Below are positions 19,042 through 27,525 of a stretch of DNA of 62,761 nucleotides, one piece after another. Both the position numbers and the translations under genes were made by a program. This DNA comes from Flavobacteriales bacterium UBA852 (GTDB lineage: Bacteria > Bacteroidota > Bacteroidia > Flavobacteriales_E > Vicingaceae). The DNA lies in NCBI GenBank assembly GCA_002295925.1, contig DBGO01000018.1:1-62761 (forward strand), written 5' to 3'. The notes under the pieces are model-generated. The model saw only the letters and a list, made by a program, of their open reading frames with translations. It made no database searches and was not told the DNA's origin. The first letter of the stretch is position 1, and each line of letters begins with the position of its first letter.

Positions 19042-20104
19042 AATTTTCGACGGCTTAACCGTTTTGGAATTAGCCGGTGTTCTTGCCGGTCCGGATGTGG
19101 GTATGTTTTTTTCCGAACTGGGAGCCAAAGTTATTAAAGTAGAAAACAAACTGACCAACGGTGATGTTACCCGCAAATGGAAACTCCCAACGGAGGACGA
19201 TTCGGCAAATATATCAGCCTATTTTTGTTCGGTCAATTACCATAAAGAATATATTTTTTTAGATTATTTTGATAAAAATGATTTTAAAAAACTGCATCAT
19301 CTCATCAAACAATCCGATATAATCATTTCCAACTTTAAACCCGGCGACGATAAAAAATTTCACCTCGATTTTGAATCGGTAAAAAAAATACAACCTACCA
19401 TTATTTATGCCCAACTGACCGGCTTTGGCGAAAAAAATCCTCGTGTGGCTTTTGATTTGGTATTGCAAGCCGAAACCGGATTTATGAGTATCAACGGCAC
19501 ACCCGAAAGCGGACCGTTAAAAATGCCCGTTGCTTTAATTGATGTATTGGCTGCACATCAACTCAAAGAAGGTATTCTCACCGCCCTTTGGATGCAATGT
19601 AAAGAGAAAAAAGCCCGAAAAGTATCCGTTTCTTTATATGATGCGGCAATTGCCTCATTAAAAAATCAAGCAACGAATTGGCTGATGGCAAAAGAAATTC
19701 CTCAACCTATTGGCAGTTTGCATCCCAATATTGCACCATACGGCGAAACTTTCTACACCAAAGACAATAAACCCGTTGTATTAGCCATTGGCTCAAACAA
19801 ACAATTTCAACAATTGCTTTCTATCCTCCATTTAGATAACTTGACAAACGATGAAAAGTTCAGCACCAATATCAACAGAGTAAAAAACCGTGAAGAATTA
19901 GCCCAAATTTTAGCTAACGCAATAAAAAATTTCAACCGCGACGAATTACTAAAATTCGCTTACGAAAAAAACATTCCCCTATCCCCTATTCTTTCGATAA
20001 ACGAAGTGTTTGAAAATCCGGAGGCAAATCAATTGGTTTTAGAAGAAGATATTGACAATGTTCCGACAAAAAGAGTGAAAACCGCTGTTTTTAAAATTGA
20101 ATAA
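19016..20104 (+). CDS. CaiB/BaiF family CoA-transferase
   Basis: The 362-residue protein belongs to the class III CoA-transferases: LTVLELAGVLAGPDVGMFFSELGAKVIKVE near the N-terminus, the region with the expected catalytic Asp in RVAFDLVLQAETGFM, and a C-terminal portion SPILSINEVFENPE. These enzymes move CoA between acyl donors and acceptors by a covalent mechanism; the substrate here is unknown. The ATG overlaps the S4 gene by 26 nt, and a TTG at 19028 is an alternative start. cinA follows after 12 nt. Confidence 0.9.
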   Translation: MDKELKSAKIFDGLTVLELAGVLAGPDVGMFFSELGAKVIKVENKLTNGDVTRKWKLPTEDDSANISAYFCSVNYHKEYIFLDYFDKNDFKKLHHLIKQSDIIISNFKPGDDKKFHLDFESVKKIQPTIIYAQLTGFGEKNPRVAFDLVLQAETGFMSINGTPESGPLKMPVALIDVLAAHQLKEGILTALWMQCKEKKARKVSVSLYDAAIASLKNQATNWLMAKEIPQPIGSLHPNIAPYGETFYTKDNKPVVLAIGSNKQFQQLLSILHLDNLTNDEKFSTNINRVKNREELAQILANAIKNFNRDELLKFAYEKNIPLSPILSINEVFENPEANQLVLEEDIDNVPTKRVKTAVFKIE

Positions 20105-20116
20105 AACCCATATATA

Positions 20117-21364
20117 ATGAAAAAAGTTACCGCTTGTATCGTTACCATAGGAGATGAAATACTGATAGGACAAACCTTAGATACAAACTCGCAATATATA
20201 GCCAAATTATTGGTAGAAATTGGTGTTTCGGTCGAAAAAATGCTCACCATTCCCGATACGCACGAAGCTATTTTCTCTACTTTGACGCATTGTATCGAGA
20301 ATTATGATATAACCCTCACAACCGGCGGATTAGGACCAACAAGTGACGATATTACAAAAAAAACTATAACCGACATTTTTGGTGCAAAGCTAATTTTAAA
20401 TCAAGATGTTTTGCAAGATGTAAAAGAGCTGGTAGAACGAAAAGGACGAACACTGACCGTAAACAACAAGCAACAAGCCTTGGTACCCGAAAATTGCGAA
20501 GTACTGAGAAACAAACGAGGCACCGCCCCCGGAATGTGGTTTAATCGAAACGGTCATATTTTAGTGAATATGCCGGGCGTGCCGTTTGAGATGAAAGGAT
20601 TGATGGAGCAGGTAATTCCTAAAATAAAAGAAACTTTCTCTCTGCCGGTTATTGTGTATAAAATGGTTTACACCATTGGCATTCCCGAAGCGGTTTTGGC
20701 AACAAAATTGGAGCAATGGGAAAAACAATTGCCTTCGTTTATCCGGTTGGCTTACTTGCCTTCGCCCGGAAGGGTAAAATTGCGTTTGCAAGCACAAGGC
20801 GACAACAAAGCCGAACTTGAAAAACAAATTGATAAAGAAATAGAAAAGTTATTTGCCATTATTCCCGAATATATTTACTCAACCGAAAAAGAAAATTTAT
20901 CGGAAGTGTTGGGCGATTTATTACGCAATAAAAAACTTACCTTGGCTACTGCCGAAAGTTGTACCGGCGGTTATTTGGCACATTTAATCACTTCCATAAG
21001 CGGCAGTTCCGATTATTACAAAGGAAGCATTATTTCGTACAGCAACGAAGTAAAAATGAATCTTTTGGATGTTTCGCCAAAGGTATTGGAAACCCAAGGT
21101 GCTGTTAGTGAACCGGTGGTTATACAAATGGCAAAAGCCGTTGCTCAAAAATTAAATACCGATTGCAGCATCGCTACTTCAGGCATTGCAGGCCCTACCG
21201 GAGGCACACCCGAAAAACCGGTTGGTACCGTTTGGATAGCTGTTTATTACAAAGGTGAAATTATTACCAAAAAGTATGTTTTCACTACCAACCGTTCCAT
21301 TAATATTGAGTTGGCTTCGTTAATGGGAATGAATATGTTGCGGAAGATGATTTTGGGAAAATAA
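20117..21364 (+). CDS. cinA: CinA family protein (nicotinamide-nucleotide amidohydrolase)
   Basis: The 415-residue protein has an N-terminal molybdopterin-binding (MoaB/MogA-like, COG1058) domain (IVTIGDEILIGQTLDTNSQYIA, TTGGLGPTSDDITK) and a C-terminal CinA/PncC amidohydrolase domain (LATAESCTGGYLAHLIT, TSGIAGPTGGTPEKPVGTVWIA). The C-terminal domain deamidates NMN to nicotinate mononucleotide in NAD recycling; the N-terminal domain can hydrolyse ADP-ribose in homologues. It converges with mtaB, leaving 3 nt between the stops. Confidence 0.95.
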   Translation: MKKVTACIVTIGDEILIGQTLDTNSQYIAKLLVEIGVSVEKMLTIPDTHEAIFSTLTHCIENYDITLTTGGLGPTSDDITKKTITDIFGAKLILNQDVLQDVKELVERKGRTLTVNNKQQALVPENCEVLRNKRGTAPGMWFNRNGHILVNMPGVPFEMKGLMEQVIPKIKETFSLPVIVYKMVYTIGIPEAVLATKLEQWEKQLPSFIRLAYLPSPGRVKLRLQAQGDNKAELEKQIDKEIEKLFAIIPEYIYSTEKENLSEVLGDLLRNKKLTLATAESCTGGYLAHLITSISGSSDYYKGSIISYSNEVKMNLLDVSPKVLETQGAVSEPVVIQMAKAVAQKLNTDCSIATSGIAGPTGGTPEKPVGTVWIAVYYKGEIITKKYVFTTNRSINIELASLMGMNMLRKMILGK

Positions 21365-21367
21365 AAT

Positions 21368-22666
21368 TTACACCACCTTCACTATTCCGTCAATATCTAT
21401 ATCGGCTAATTGCACTTCTTTTATGGTGTTGGCCAATTGCGGATTGTAGGTGGTTTTTACTTTTACATAATTATCGGTAAAACCATACATTTCGTTGTGG
21501 TTTTCTTCGCTTTCCCAAAGCACTTTCCACGATTTATTCAATTGACTTTCGTAAAAAGCCCGTTTTTTCTTGTCCGATAAAATATGTAGCATTTTGCTGC
21601 GTTCGGCTCTTACGTGTTTGGGCACAACATTTTTGGTATCACGAACAGCAGTAGTATTGGCGCGCTCAGAGTAAGTAAAGACGTGCAAATACGAAACCGG
21701 CAATTCGTTGATAAAACGATACGTTTCTTCAAACAGTTCATCTGTCTCACCCGGGAATCCCACAATTACATCTACACCAATGCACGCATCGGGCATTTTG
21801 TTTTTAATGGTTTCTACTCGTTCATTGTATAAATCGGTTTTATAGCGCCGGCGCATTGCTTCAAGCAATTTATCTGCCCCCGACTGCAACGGAATATGAA
21901 AATGCGGCATAAATTTATCCGAAGATGCCACAAAATCAATTATTTCATTGGTCAACAAATTGGGCTCAATAGAAGAAATTCGGTAGCGTTCAATGCCCTC
22001 GACTTTATCCAGTTCTTTTATCAAATCAAAAAAAGTTTCGCCTGTATTTTTTCCAAAATCGCCAATATTTACACCTGTGAGTACTACTTCTTTCACATCG
22101 GTTTGTGCTACTTCTTGCGCTACCTTAACCGTTTCTGCAATAGTATTGCTTCTACTAAATCCTCGGGCTAAGGGAATGGTACAAAACGAACAAAAATAAT
22201 CGCAACCGTCTTGCACTTTCAAAAACGAACGGGTGCGGTCGCCGGCAGAATAAGAGGGCGAAAACTCTTTTACCGTATTTATTTTGGTGTTTAATACCAC
22301 TTTATTATGGCTATGAATATTATTTTCAAGATGCTCAATGAGTTTAAACTTATCGTTTGCACCCAAAACCATATTTACCCCTTCTATATTGCTGATTTCT
22401 TCGGGTTTAAGCTGAGCATAACAACCTATTACGGCAATAAAACTTTCGGGATTTACTTTTTTGGCTTTCTTTACCAATTGACGACACTTTTTATCGGCAT
22501 TTTCGGTTACCGAACAAGTGTTGATGACAAATACATCGGGCGTTTCGTTAAAATCTACTTTTGTAAAACCGTTTTCTACAAAACTGCGGGCAATGGTAGA
22601 TGTTTCCGAAAAGTTGAGCTTGCAACCCAAGGTATAAAATGCTACTTTTTTTCCTGAAAAATTCAT
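21368..22666 (-). CDS. mtaB: tRNA N6-threonylcarbamoyladenosine(37) methylthiotransferase MtaB
   Basis: The 432-residue protein is a radical SAM methylthiotransferase. It has an N-terminal UPF0004 domain with GCKLNFSE, INTCSVT and GCYAQ (one Cys each for the auxiliary cluster), a radical SAM motif CDYFCSFC, ARG(F)SRS downstream, and a C-terminal TRAM-like segment. It converts t6A37 to ms2t6A37 in tRNA. ATG at 22666 is preferred to a TTG 9 nt upstream because MNFSGKKVAFYTLGCKLN fits the family. It is divergent from the WbqC gene, 83 nt apart. Confidence 0.93.
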   Translation of the reverse strand: MNFSGKKVAFYTLGCKLNFSETSTIARSFVENGFTKVDFNETPDVFVINTCSVTENADKKCRQLVKKAKKVNPESFIAVIGCYAQLKPEEISNIEGVNMVLGANDKFKLIEHLENNIHSHNKVVLNTKINTVKEFSPSYSAGDRTRSFLKVQDGCDYFCSFCTIPLARGFSRSNTIAETVKVAQEVAQTDVKEVVLTGVNIGDFGKNTGETFFDLIKELDKVEGIERYRISSIEPNLLTNEIIDFVASSDKFMPHFHIPLQSGADKLLEAMRRRYKTDLYNERVETIKNKMPDACIGVDVIVGFPGETDELFEETYRFINELPVSYLHVFTYSERANTTAVRDTKNVVPKHVRAERSKMLHILSDKKKRAFYESQLNKSWKVLWESEENHNEMYGFTDNYVKVKTTYNPQLANTIKEVQLADIDIDGIVKVV

Positions 22667-22749
22667 ACCCGGCAAAATTACATAAAAGCCCCGACTTGTT
22701 TTTATTCCGGTTGATATTTCGTAAAATTGCCGCTCAAACTTTCAAACTT

Positions 22750-23367
22750 ATGGTTTACTCTACCGCATATTTACCGCCAATTGCTTATTGGTATTTTTTA
22801 TCGAAAGATGAAAACCCCGTGATAGATATTTACGAGCATTTTGTAAAACAAACCTACCGAAATCGATGCGAGATTTACGGTGCAAACGGGAAATTATCGC
22901 TAACCATTCCTTTAGTTAAAGAAAATGAGCATACGCCCATAAAAAACCGTAAAATCAGTTATGCCGAAAATTGGCAAAAAAACCATTGGAAATCAATTGA
23001 ATCGGCTTACCGCTCCTCACCTTATTTTGAGTATTACGAACAAGAGTTTTATGATTTTTTTCATAAAAAAGATTTTGAACTTTTGGTGGATTTTAATACT
23101 GCCTTGATGCAAAAAATAATGGAAATTTTAGAATTATCTGTTCCGCTGAAATTTTCCGAAAAATATATTGAAAATGTAAATACAGAAGAAGATTTACGTT
23201 TGCTTACACCAAAAAAAGAACTGAAAATATTAGTATTTCCGCGCTATATACAAGTGTTTGAAAATAAAAAAGGGTTTATTCCCAACTTAAGCATATTGGA
23301 TTTATTATGCAACGAAGGACCACAAAGTGTAAATTATTTACAATCAATAAAACGCACTAACGCTTGA
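22750..23367 (+). CDS. WbqC family protein
   Basis: The 205-residue protein shows the WbqC pattern: AYLPPIAYWYFLSKDE at the N-terminus, YRNRCEIYGANGKLSLTIPL, and NWQKNHWKSIESAYRSSPYFEYYE. WbqC-like proteins occur in surface-polysaccharide gene sets but also alone in Bacteroidota genomes, and their activity is not established. The ATG at 22750 gives the usual start; the reading frame extends upstream over the divergent mtaB gene, which is unlikely to be coding. Confidence 0.85.
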   Translation: MVYSTAYLPPIAYWYFLSKDENPVIDIYEHFVKQTYRNRCEIYGANGKLSLTIPLVKENEHTPIKNRKISYAENWQKNHWKSIESAYRSSPYFEYYEQEFYDFFHKKDFELLVDFNTALMQKIMEILELSVPLKFSEKYIENVNTEEDLRLLTPKKELKILVFPRYIQVFENKKGFIPNLSILDLLCNEGPQSVNYLQSIKRTNA

Positions 23368-23393
23368 TTTACATTAAAATAATGATATATTTG
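23364..23393 (+). promoter_or_regulatory. Promoter of the 23.4-kb lipoprotein gene
   Basis: TTG (23364-23366) and TATATTTG (23386-23393) are separated by exactly 19 nt, a full match to the Bacteroidota consensus. The TTG overlaps the 3' end of the WbqC gene, so the next gene has its own promoter. Confidence 0.8.
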
Positions 23394-23419
23394 TAAGAGA
23401 GAATACTTTTAACAGCAGG

Positions 23420-24124
23420 ATGTCACAATATTTTCGTTACTCTTTTATTATTTTAATTACTGCTTTGCTTTTTGCATGCGGAAAATCGTATTCTCCCGAA
23501 GATAAATCGGAAGGCAAAATCATTTACCATGTAGAATATCCTGATGTTTCGGACGACCATTTTATGAAATCTTTCTTGCCTGATGAGATGGAAATGGTTT
23601 TTCAAGGCAAAAAAACAATGAATTCGCTAAAAGCAGGTATGGGCACCTTTAAGTCGGATATGGTTTGCAACCTTGAAGACAGCACAATGGGACAATACGT
23701 AAAGGTTTTTACCAAAAAATATAAATTGTTGGTAAACGGCAAAGATATTTTGCCCATGATTCAACGCGAAATGCCCGACTACACTATTGAAAAAACAGGA
23801 GTAACAAAATATATTGCCGATTTGCCCGCCGAAGAAGTTATTTTACATTTTACTGAAGATTCTATTCCGGATATGACTTTTTACTACACTTCCGAAATAA
23901 AAATTGAAAACCCGAATTGGTGCACTCCTTTTTACAAAGTTCCGGGGGTTTTATTGCAATACGAATATACTAAATACGGTATGCGAATGGTTTTTACGGC
24001 TCAAAAAATTGAGTTTCGCAAGATTGATGATGAAATCTTTACCGATTTTAAAGGTTATAAAGAACTTACTCAAGATGAAATGGACGAGCAAATGAATGAA
24101 ATTTTTGAAAGTTTCAATTATTAA
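23420..24124 (+). CDS. Lipoprotein of unknown function
   Basis: The 234-residue protein has a lipoprotein signal peptide ending LLFAC (Cys at about residue 20). The mature part is a soluble mixed alpha/beta domain with no motif I can name; it begins KIIYHVEYPDVSDDHFMKSFLPDEMEMVF and contains a DMTFYYTSEIKI strand near the C-terminal third. The alternating pattern is reminiscent of DUF4412-like periplasmic beta-barrel lipoproteins, a weak guess. It is monocistronic with its own promoter and converges with the sigma-factor operon. Confidence 0.75.
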   Translation: MSQYFRYSFIILITALLFACGKSYSPEDKSEGKIIYHVEYPDVSDDHFMKSFLPDEMEMVFQGKKTMNSLKAGMGTFKSDMVCNLEDSTMGQYVKVFTKKYKLLVNGKDILPMIQREMPDYTIEKTGVTKYIADLPAEEVILHFTEDSIPDMTFYYTSEIKIENPNWCTPFYKVPGVLLQYEYTKYGMRMVFTAQKIEFRKIDDEIFTDFKGYKELTQDEMDEQMNEIFESFNY

Positions 24125-24127
24125 GTC

Positions 24128-24592
24128 CTATTTTCCGTTGTGATTTTTAATGTCGCGTAGCATTTTCTTTTTAAATTCTTTTTCTGCTTGATGCAATAAA
24201 AATATCTTTTTCACAGGCAATATTTGTTTTAATGCTTGGTAATATTCTTTATCCAACTGCAATTGTTTTTCTTGCATTTGCAAATGCATTTCCATTACTT
24301 GTTCAATTTGCTTGTCGTTGTATTTGTCAATATCAATTTGTTCTTTCGACTGTAAATTCAGTATTTTTTTTACGTTTTGACGGTAAGCTTTTTTCAGTTC
24401 GTGTCTTTTTTGCTCAAATGCATTGTAAACGGGCCAAAATTTCTCGGCTTCTTCCGGAGTAAGTTGCATTTTTTCGGTAATAAATGCTATTTTCAATTGC
24501 TTGATTTTCTCGCGTTTTTCTTTTGGCACTTGCCCAAACAAAATGGTTGTAGAAATAAGTAAAAGTGTAAATAAAATGCTAACTCGTTTCAT
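24128..24592 (-). CDS. Secreted helical Spy/CpxP-like protein of the sigma-factor operon
   Basis: The 154-residue protein has a signal peptide (TLLLISTTILFGQ) and a charged, all-helical mature part with KIAFITEKMQLTPEEAEKFWPVYNAFE and many Gln/Lys heptad-like helices. The LTPEEA...FWP pattern is shared by periplasmic Spy/CpxP-like proteins encoded next to ECF sigma factors in Flavobacteriia. It is probably a periplasmic chaperone-like sensor acting with the upstream anti-sigma candidate. It is the last gene of the operon. Confidence 0.75.
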   Translation of the reverse strand: MKRVSILFTLLLISTTILFGQVPKEKREKIKQLKIAFITEKMQLTPEEAEKFWPVYNAFEQKRHELKKAYRQNVKKILNLQSKEQIDIDKYNDKQIEQVMEMHLQMQEKQLQLDKEYYQALKQILPVKKIFLLHQAEKEFKKKMLRDIKNHNGK

Positions 24593-24609
24593 AATGTTTT
24601 GTTTTCAGG

Positions 24610-24954
24610 TTAATAAATTTCATATTCATCATTATCCAACAATAATAATTCATCTATTGTAATGTTGGTTGTATCAGTCGGAACATTAACCATTGAATAA
24701 ATTATATCTTCATCTAACTCGTCAATATTTTCTTCCAAATAAATATAAATTTCTTCATTATTAATTTTTTCTTGGGTTGATGTATAATGCCAAAATCCAA
24801 AACTCAATAAAAGCAAAACAGATGCGGCTATTGCCCATTTTAAATGAACGGCTCCTTGCGATTTTCCGTTATCGCTAATTTGCGCTAAAACGTTTTGTTT
24901 TAACTCGTTTTTGTAGCCTTCGGGTTGTGTGTATATGTTCTTTTTCAAATTCAT
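24610..24954 (-). CDS. Single-pass membrane protein, candidate anti-sigma factor
   Basis: The 114-residue protein has a short cytoplasmic N-terminus (MNLKKNIYTQPEGYKNELKQ), one membrane helix (WAIAASVLLLLSFGFW) at about residues 42-57, and a very acidic periplasmic tail containing IDELDEDI and DELLLLDNDEYE. Size, topology and position between an ECF sigma gene and a Spy-like gene suggest a minimal anti-sigma factor, but there is no zinc-finger motif. ATG at 24954 is chosen; a TTG at 24981 would add 9 residues. Confidence 0.7.
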   Translation of the reverse strand: MNLKKNIYTQPEGYKNELKQNVLAQISDNGKSQGAVHLKWAIAASVLLLLSFGFWHYTSTQEKINNEEIYIYLEENIDELDEDIIYSMVNVPTDTTNITIDELLLLDNDEYEIY

Positions 24955-24987
24955 TTTATTTATTAGATTATTATTTTTCAAGAAAGT

Positions 24988-25551
24988 TTAATCGATTGAT
25001 GTTTTTATAAAATTTTCTATCTTCTTGACAGCATGATGATAATTTGCCTTCACACCTCCTTCACTCAGTTTTAATATTTCGGCAATATCTTTAAACTTCA
25101 GTTCATCGAAATAGCGCATTTGAAAAACAGCGCGCTGCTTTTCGGGTAATAACAACATGGCTTCGTGCAATTTCAATTGAATCTCATCGCCCGAAATATA
25201 TTTTCCTTGATATACAGCTTGTATTTGTTCTTTTTGATAATTATTTGTTTCGATAAACAGAAATCGCTTTTTACGTTTCAAAAATTGCAACGTTTCGTTT
25301 ATGGCTATGCGATAAATCCAAGTATATATTTGGCTGTTGCCGGAAAATTTATCGAGGTTTTGCCAAACTTTCAGCCATATTTCTTGCAATAAATCGTCGG
25401 TATCTTCATGAATAACAACCATTCGCCGAACAACAATGTAAAGTTTATCGTGATAAGCATCCATTAGTTTTGCCAATACGCTTTCTTTATCTTGCTTGGT
25501 TGCAAGAGGAAATAAACGGATAATATTTGCATCAGTTGCTTTTTTCGACAT
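24988..25551 (-). CDS. ECF-type RNA polymerase sigma factor
   Basis: The 187-residue protein has sigma region 2 (HEDTDDLLQEIWLKVWQNLDKFSGNSQIYTWIYRIAINETLQFLKRKKR, given here as residues about 48-95) and region 4 (LPEKQRAVFQMRYFDELKFKDIAEILKLSEGGVKANYHHAVKKIE, about 133-180). Length and lack of regions 1 and 3 place it in the ECF group. It directs transcription of an envelope-linked regulon and is followed by a candidate anti-sigma and a Spy-like gene, the likely control circuit. Confidence 0.9.
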   Translation of the reverse strand: MSKKATDANIIRLFPLATKQDKESVLAKLMDAYHDKLYIVVRRMVVIHEDTDDLLQEIWLKVWQNLDKFSGNSQIYTWIYRIAINETLQFLKRKKRFLFIETNNYQKEQIQAVYQGKYISGDEIQLKLHEAMLLLPEKQRAVFQMRYFDELKFKDIAEILKLSEGGVKANYHHAVKKIENFIKTSID

Positions 25552-25591
25552 GCAAACTGTTAGATAATTGTTTGATGAAAAGGTTTAAAGT

Positions 25592-25623
25592 AAAAAAAGC
25601 TGTTTCTAAAGAAACAGCTTTTT
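25592..25623 (-). terminator. Intrinsic terminator of the universal stress protein genes
   Basis: AAAAAGCTGTTTC (25594-25606) pairs perfectly with GAAACAGCTTTTT (25611-25623) around TAAA. On the minus strand it ends in a run of T, so it terminates transcription coming from the universal stress genes before the sigma operon. Confidence 0.85.
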
Positions 25624-25641
25624 GAAATGGTTAATGATTTT

Positions 25642-26550
25642 TTATAATAAATAAGGTGTTTCCCAATCGGCTTCAAGATTTGGGTCATCCACAATGTCTT
25701 CTTTATGGAATACAGGAGAGAAAGATAACACCGGTACATCGGCACGGTTTACAATGTATTGCGAGTATGGTCCCATAAATATTCCGGAAGGTTCCATTTC
25801 TTTCATAATGGCAATTAAATCGGCTTTTTCAATTCTTGCAAAATTTAACACCAATTCACCAATACTGTCACCTTTTAATAATTCTGAAGTGCATTCAACA
25901 CCGTGTTCTTCAAAATATTCTTTTGTTTGCTTTAAGCGAAGATTCATTTGTGGTTCTTCGTCTTCGTGATCCGAAGTTAAGATTCCACACATATTAACTG
26001 TTGCACCGAATTTTTGTGCTATTTGACACACAAAAGGCACTTTATCTCTCGAAGCCGGCGAACTGTCAATAGGCATTGTAATACGTTTGATAGCGGCGGA
26101 TGATTTTTTACGAACTGTTAACACAGGGATTTTAGAATACTCTACTACACGGTATGCGTTGCTTCCTATAAATAATTCGTGCTCACCACTCACGCCGTGA
26201 GTTCCCATTATGATTAAATCGCAGTTTTCATTTCTTGATACATCAATAATATTTCTGAATACATTTCCATTTGCAAGAATAAAAGTGGGTGTTTTACCTG
26301 TTCTGTCTAAAATTCCTTTACCAATTTCACGCATTTTGTCAAGCACTACTTCGCGAATCGTTTCAGTTGGTTGACCTATTGAGCCAAATCCGGGTAGTTT
26401 AATATCATAAGAACCAGATTTTAATACGTGAACCAATGCTATTTGAGCATCATATTTATTGGCAAAAAATTCGGCATGTTCTATTGCTTTTAGCGAAGTT
26501 TCGGAAAAATCGACCGGAACTAAAATCTTTGTTACTTCAAATTTTTTCAT
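25642..26550 (-). CDS. Tandem-domain universal stress protein
   Basis: The 302-residue cytosolic protein carries two UspA domains. The first (residues about 1-148) keeps the nucleotide-binding pattern GTHGVSGEHELFIGSNAYRVV; the second (about 150-290) ends MEPSGIFMGPYSQYIVNRADVPVLSF, in which the glycine-rich loop is changed. Such proteins respond to stress and may bind ATP in the first domain only. It lies 64 nt downstream of a second universal stress gene on the same strand. Confidence 0.88.
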   Translation of the reverse strand: MKKFEVTKILVPVDFSETSLKAIEHAEFFANKYDAQIALVHVLKSGSYDIKLPGFGSIGQPTETIREVVLDKMREIGKGILDRTGKTPTFILANGNVFRNIIDVSRNENCDLIIMGTHGVSGEHELFIGSNAYRVVEYSKIPVLTVRKKSSAAIKRITMPIDSSPASRDKVPFVCQIAQKFGATVNMCGILTSDHEDEEPQMNLRLKQTKEYFEEHGVECTSELLKGDSIGELVLNFARIEKADLIAIMKEMEPSGIFMGPYSQYIVNRADVPVLSFSPVFHKEDIVDDPNLEADWETPYLL

Positions 26551-26614
26551 ATCCTAATTTATTTTGGGCTTAAATTTATAAATATTTTATGTTAATGGTA
26601 ATGACTTTTGTCAA

Positions 26615-27478
26615 TTAAATTTTTATTTCATGTAATTTTTGGGGTAAAACACTCATAACAGGTATTTTAGATTGTGTGATGATTTCGCGTGCTGCCGAAC
26701 CTATATATAAAAATTTAGGGTCATTCTCCTGTTGTGTCATAATTAGAATTAAATCGGCATTTATTTTTTCTGCATAAGCTACAACGGTACTTCCGATTGT
26801 ATCTTCTCCATCAATAATTTTTATCAGGTTCAAAACGGTTTTTATACCTTCTTTTTGAATTTTGTTTCCAATTACTTTCAATTGGGTGGTTAGTTTATTT
26901 ACCACTTCGGGGTTTCCGGTTTTTAAAATGGAAAGCACTCTAATTTCGGCATTAAAATATTTTGCCAATTCAATGGCTTTATCTACTTTGTGCGTAGTTT
27001 CTTTACTTAAATCCAAGGGTAATACAATAATGTCACAACCTTTTTTATGTTGTTTGCCACGAATTGTTACCACCGGACAAGGTGCAGTTTGCACCACTCT
27101 CAATGTATTGGAACCGATAAATTTAGAGATAGAATTTCCGGCTTTTGTACCCATTATTATCATTTTGGCTCGTATCATTTCAGCCACTTCGATAATTTTC
27201 TCATAAGGTTTGCCTTTTGAAATCAAATACTCAAACTGCAACCCGGTTTCTGCTTGTTTTTCTTCTATCAAATCTTCCAACTTTTCTTCAATAAACAAGC
27301 GAACTTCATCGGTTGGCTTGGCAAATAATTTTAACAAGCCGGTGGGTTCTTCCATTACATAAAGTAAGACAATTTCGGCATTGGCAATTTTAGCCAAATT
27401 ATACGATTGTTCAAGTGCTATTAATGATTGTTCCGAAAAATCAAGCGGCACTAATATTTTGTTTTTTAATAAAGACAT
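26615..27478 (-). CDS. Tandem-domain universal stress protein
   Basis: The 287-residue protein also has two UspA domains: residues about 1-145 (LLKNKILVPLDFSEQSL; GTKAGNSISKFIGSNTLRVV) and about 150-282 (DIIVLPLDLSKETTHKV; TQQENDPKFLYIGSAAREII). It is a diverged paralogue of the gene just downstream. The pair suggests related stress functions. It is divergent from the nucleoside phosphorylase gene, 47 nt away. Confidence 0.88.
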   Translation of the reverse strand: MSLLKNKILVPLDFSEQSLIALEQSYNLAKIANAEIVLLYVMEEPTGLLKLFAKPTDEVRLFIEEKLEDLIEEKQAETGLQFEYLISKGKPYEKIIEVAEMIRAKMIIMGTKAGNSISKFIGSNTLRVVQTAPCPVVTIRGKQHKKGCDIIVLPLDLSKETTHKVDKAIELAKYFNAEIRVLSILKTGNPEVVNKLTTQLKVIGNKIQKEGIKTVLNLIKIIDGEDTIGSTVVAYAEKINADLILIMTQQENDPKFLYIGSAAREIITQSKIPVMSVLPQKLHEIKI

Positions 27479-27493
27479 TCCTGTTTTTTTTAA

Positions 27494-27501
27494 TACATTT
27501 G
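27494..27501 (+). promoter_or_regulatory. -7 element for the nucleoside phosphorylase gene
   Basis: TACATTTG fits TAnnTTTG 24 nt before the ATG at 27526. No -33 element at the usual distance is evident. Confidence 0.45.
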
Positions 27502-27525
27502 GTCTGCTAAAATTAGAAAAATATT

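Noticed and set aside
22639..22749. N-terminal extension of the WbqC gene
   Set aside because: It overlaps the divergent mtaB gene and does not match the family start; ATG at 22750 is better.
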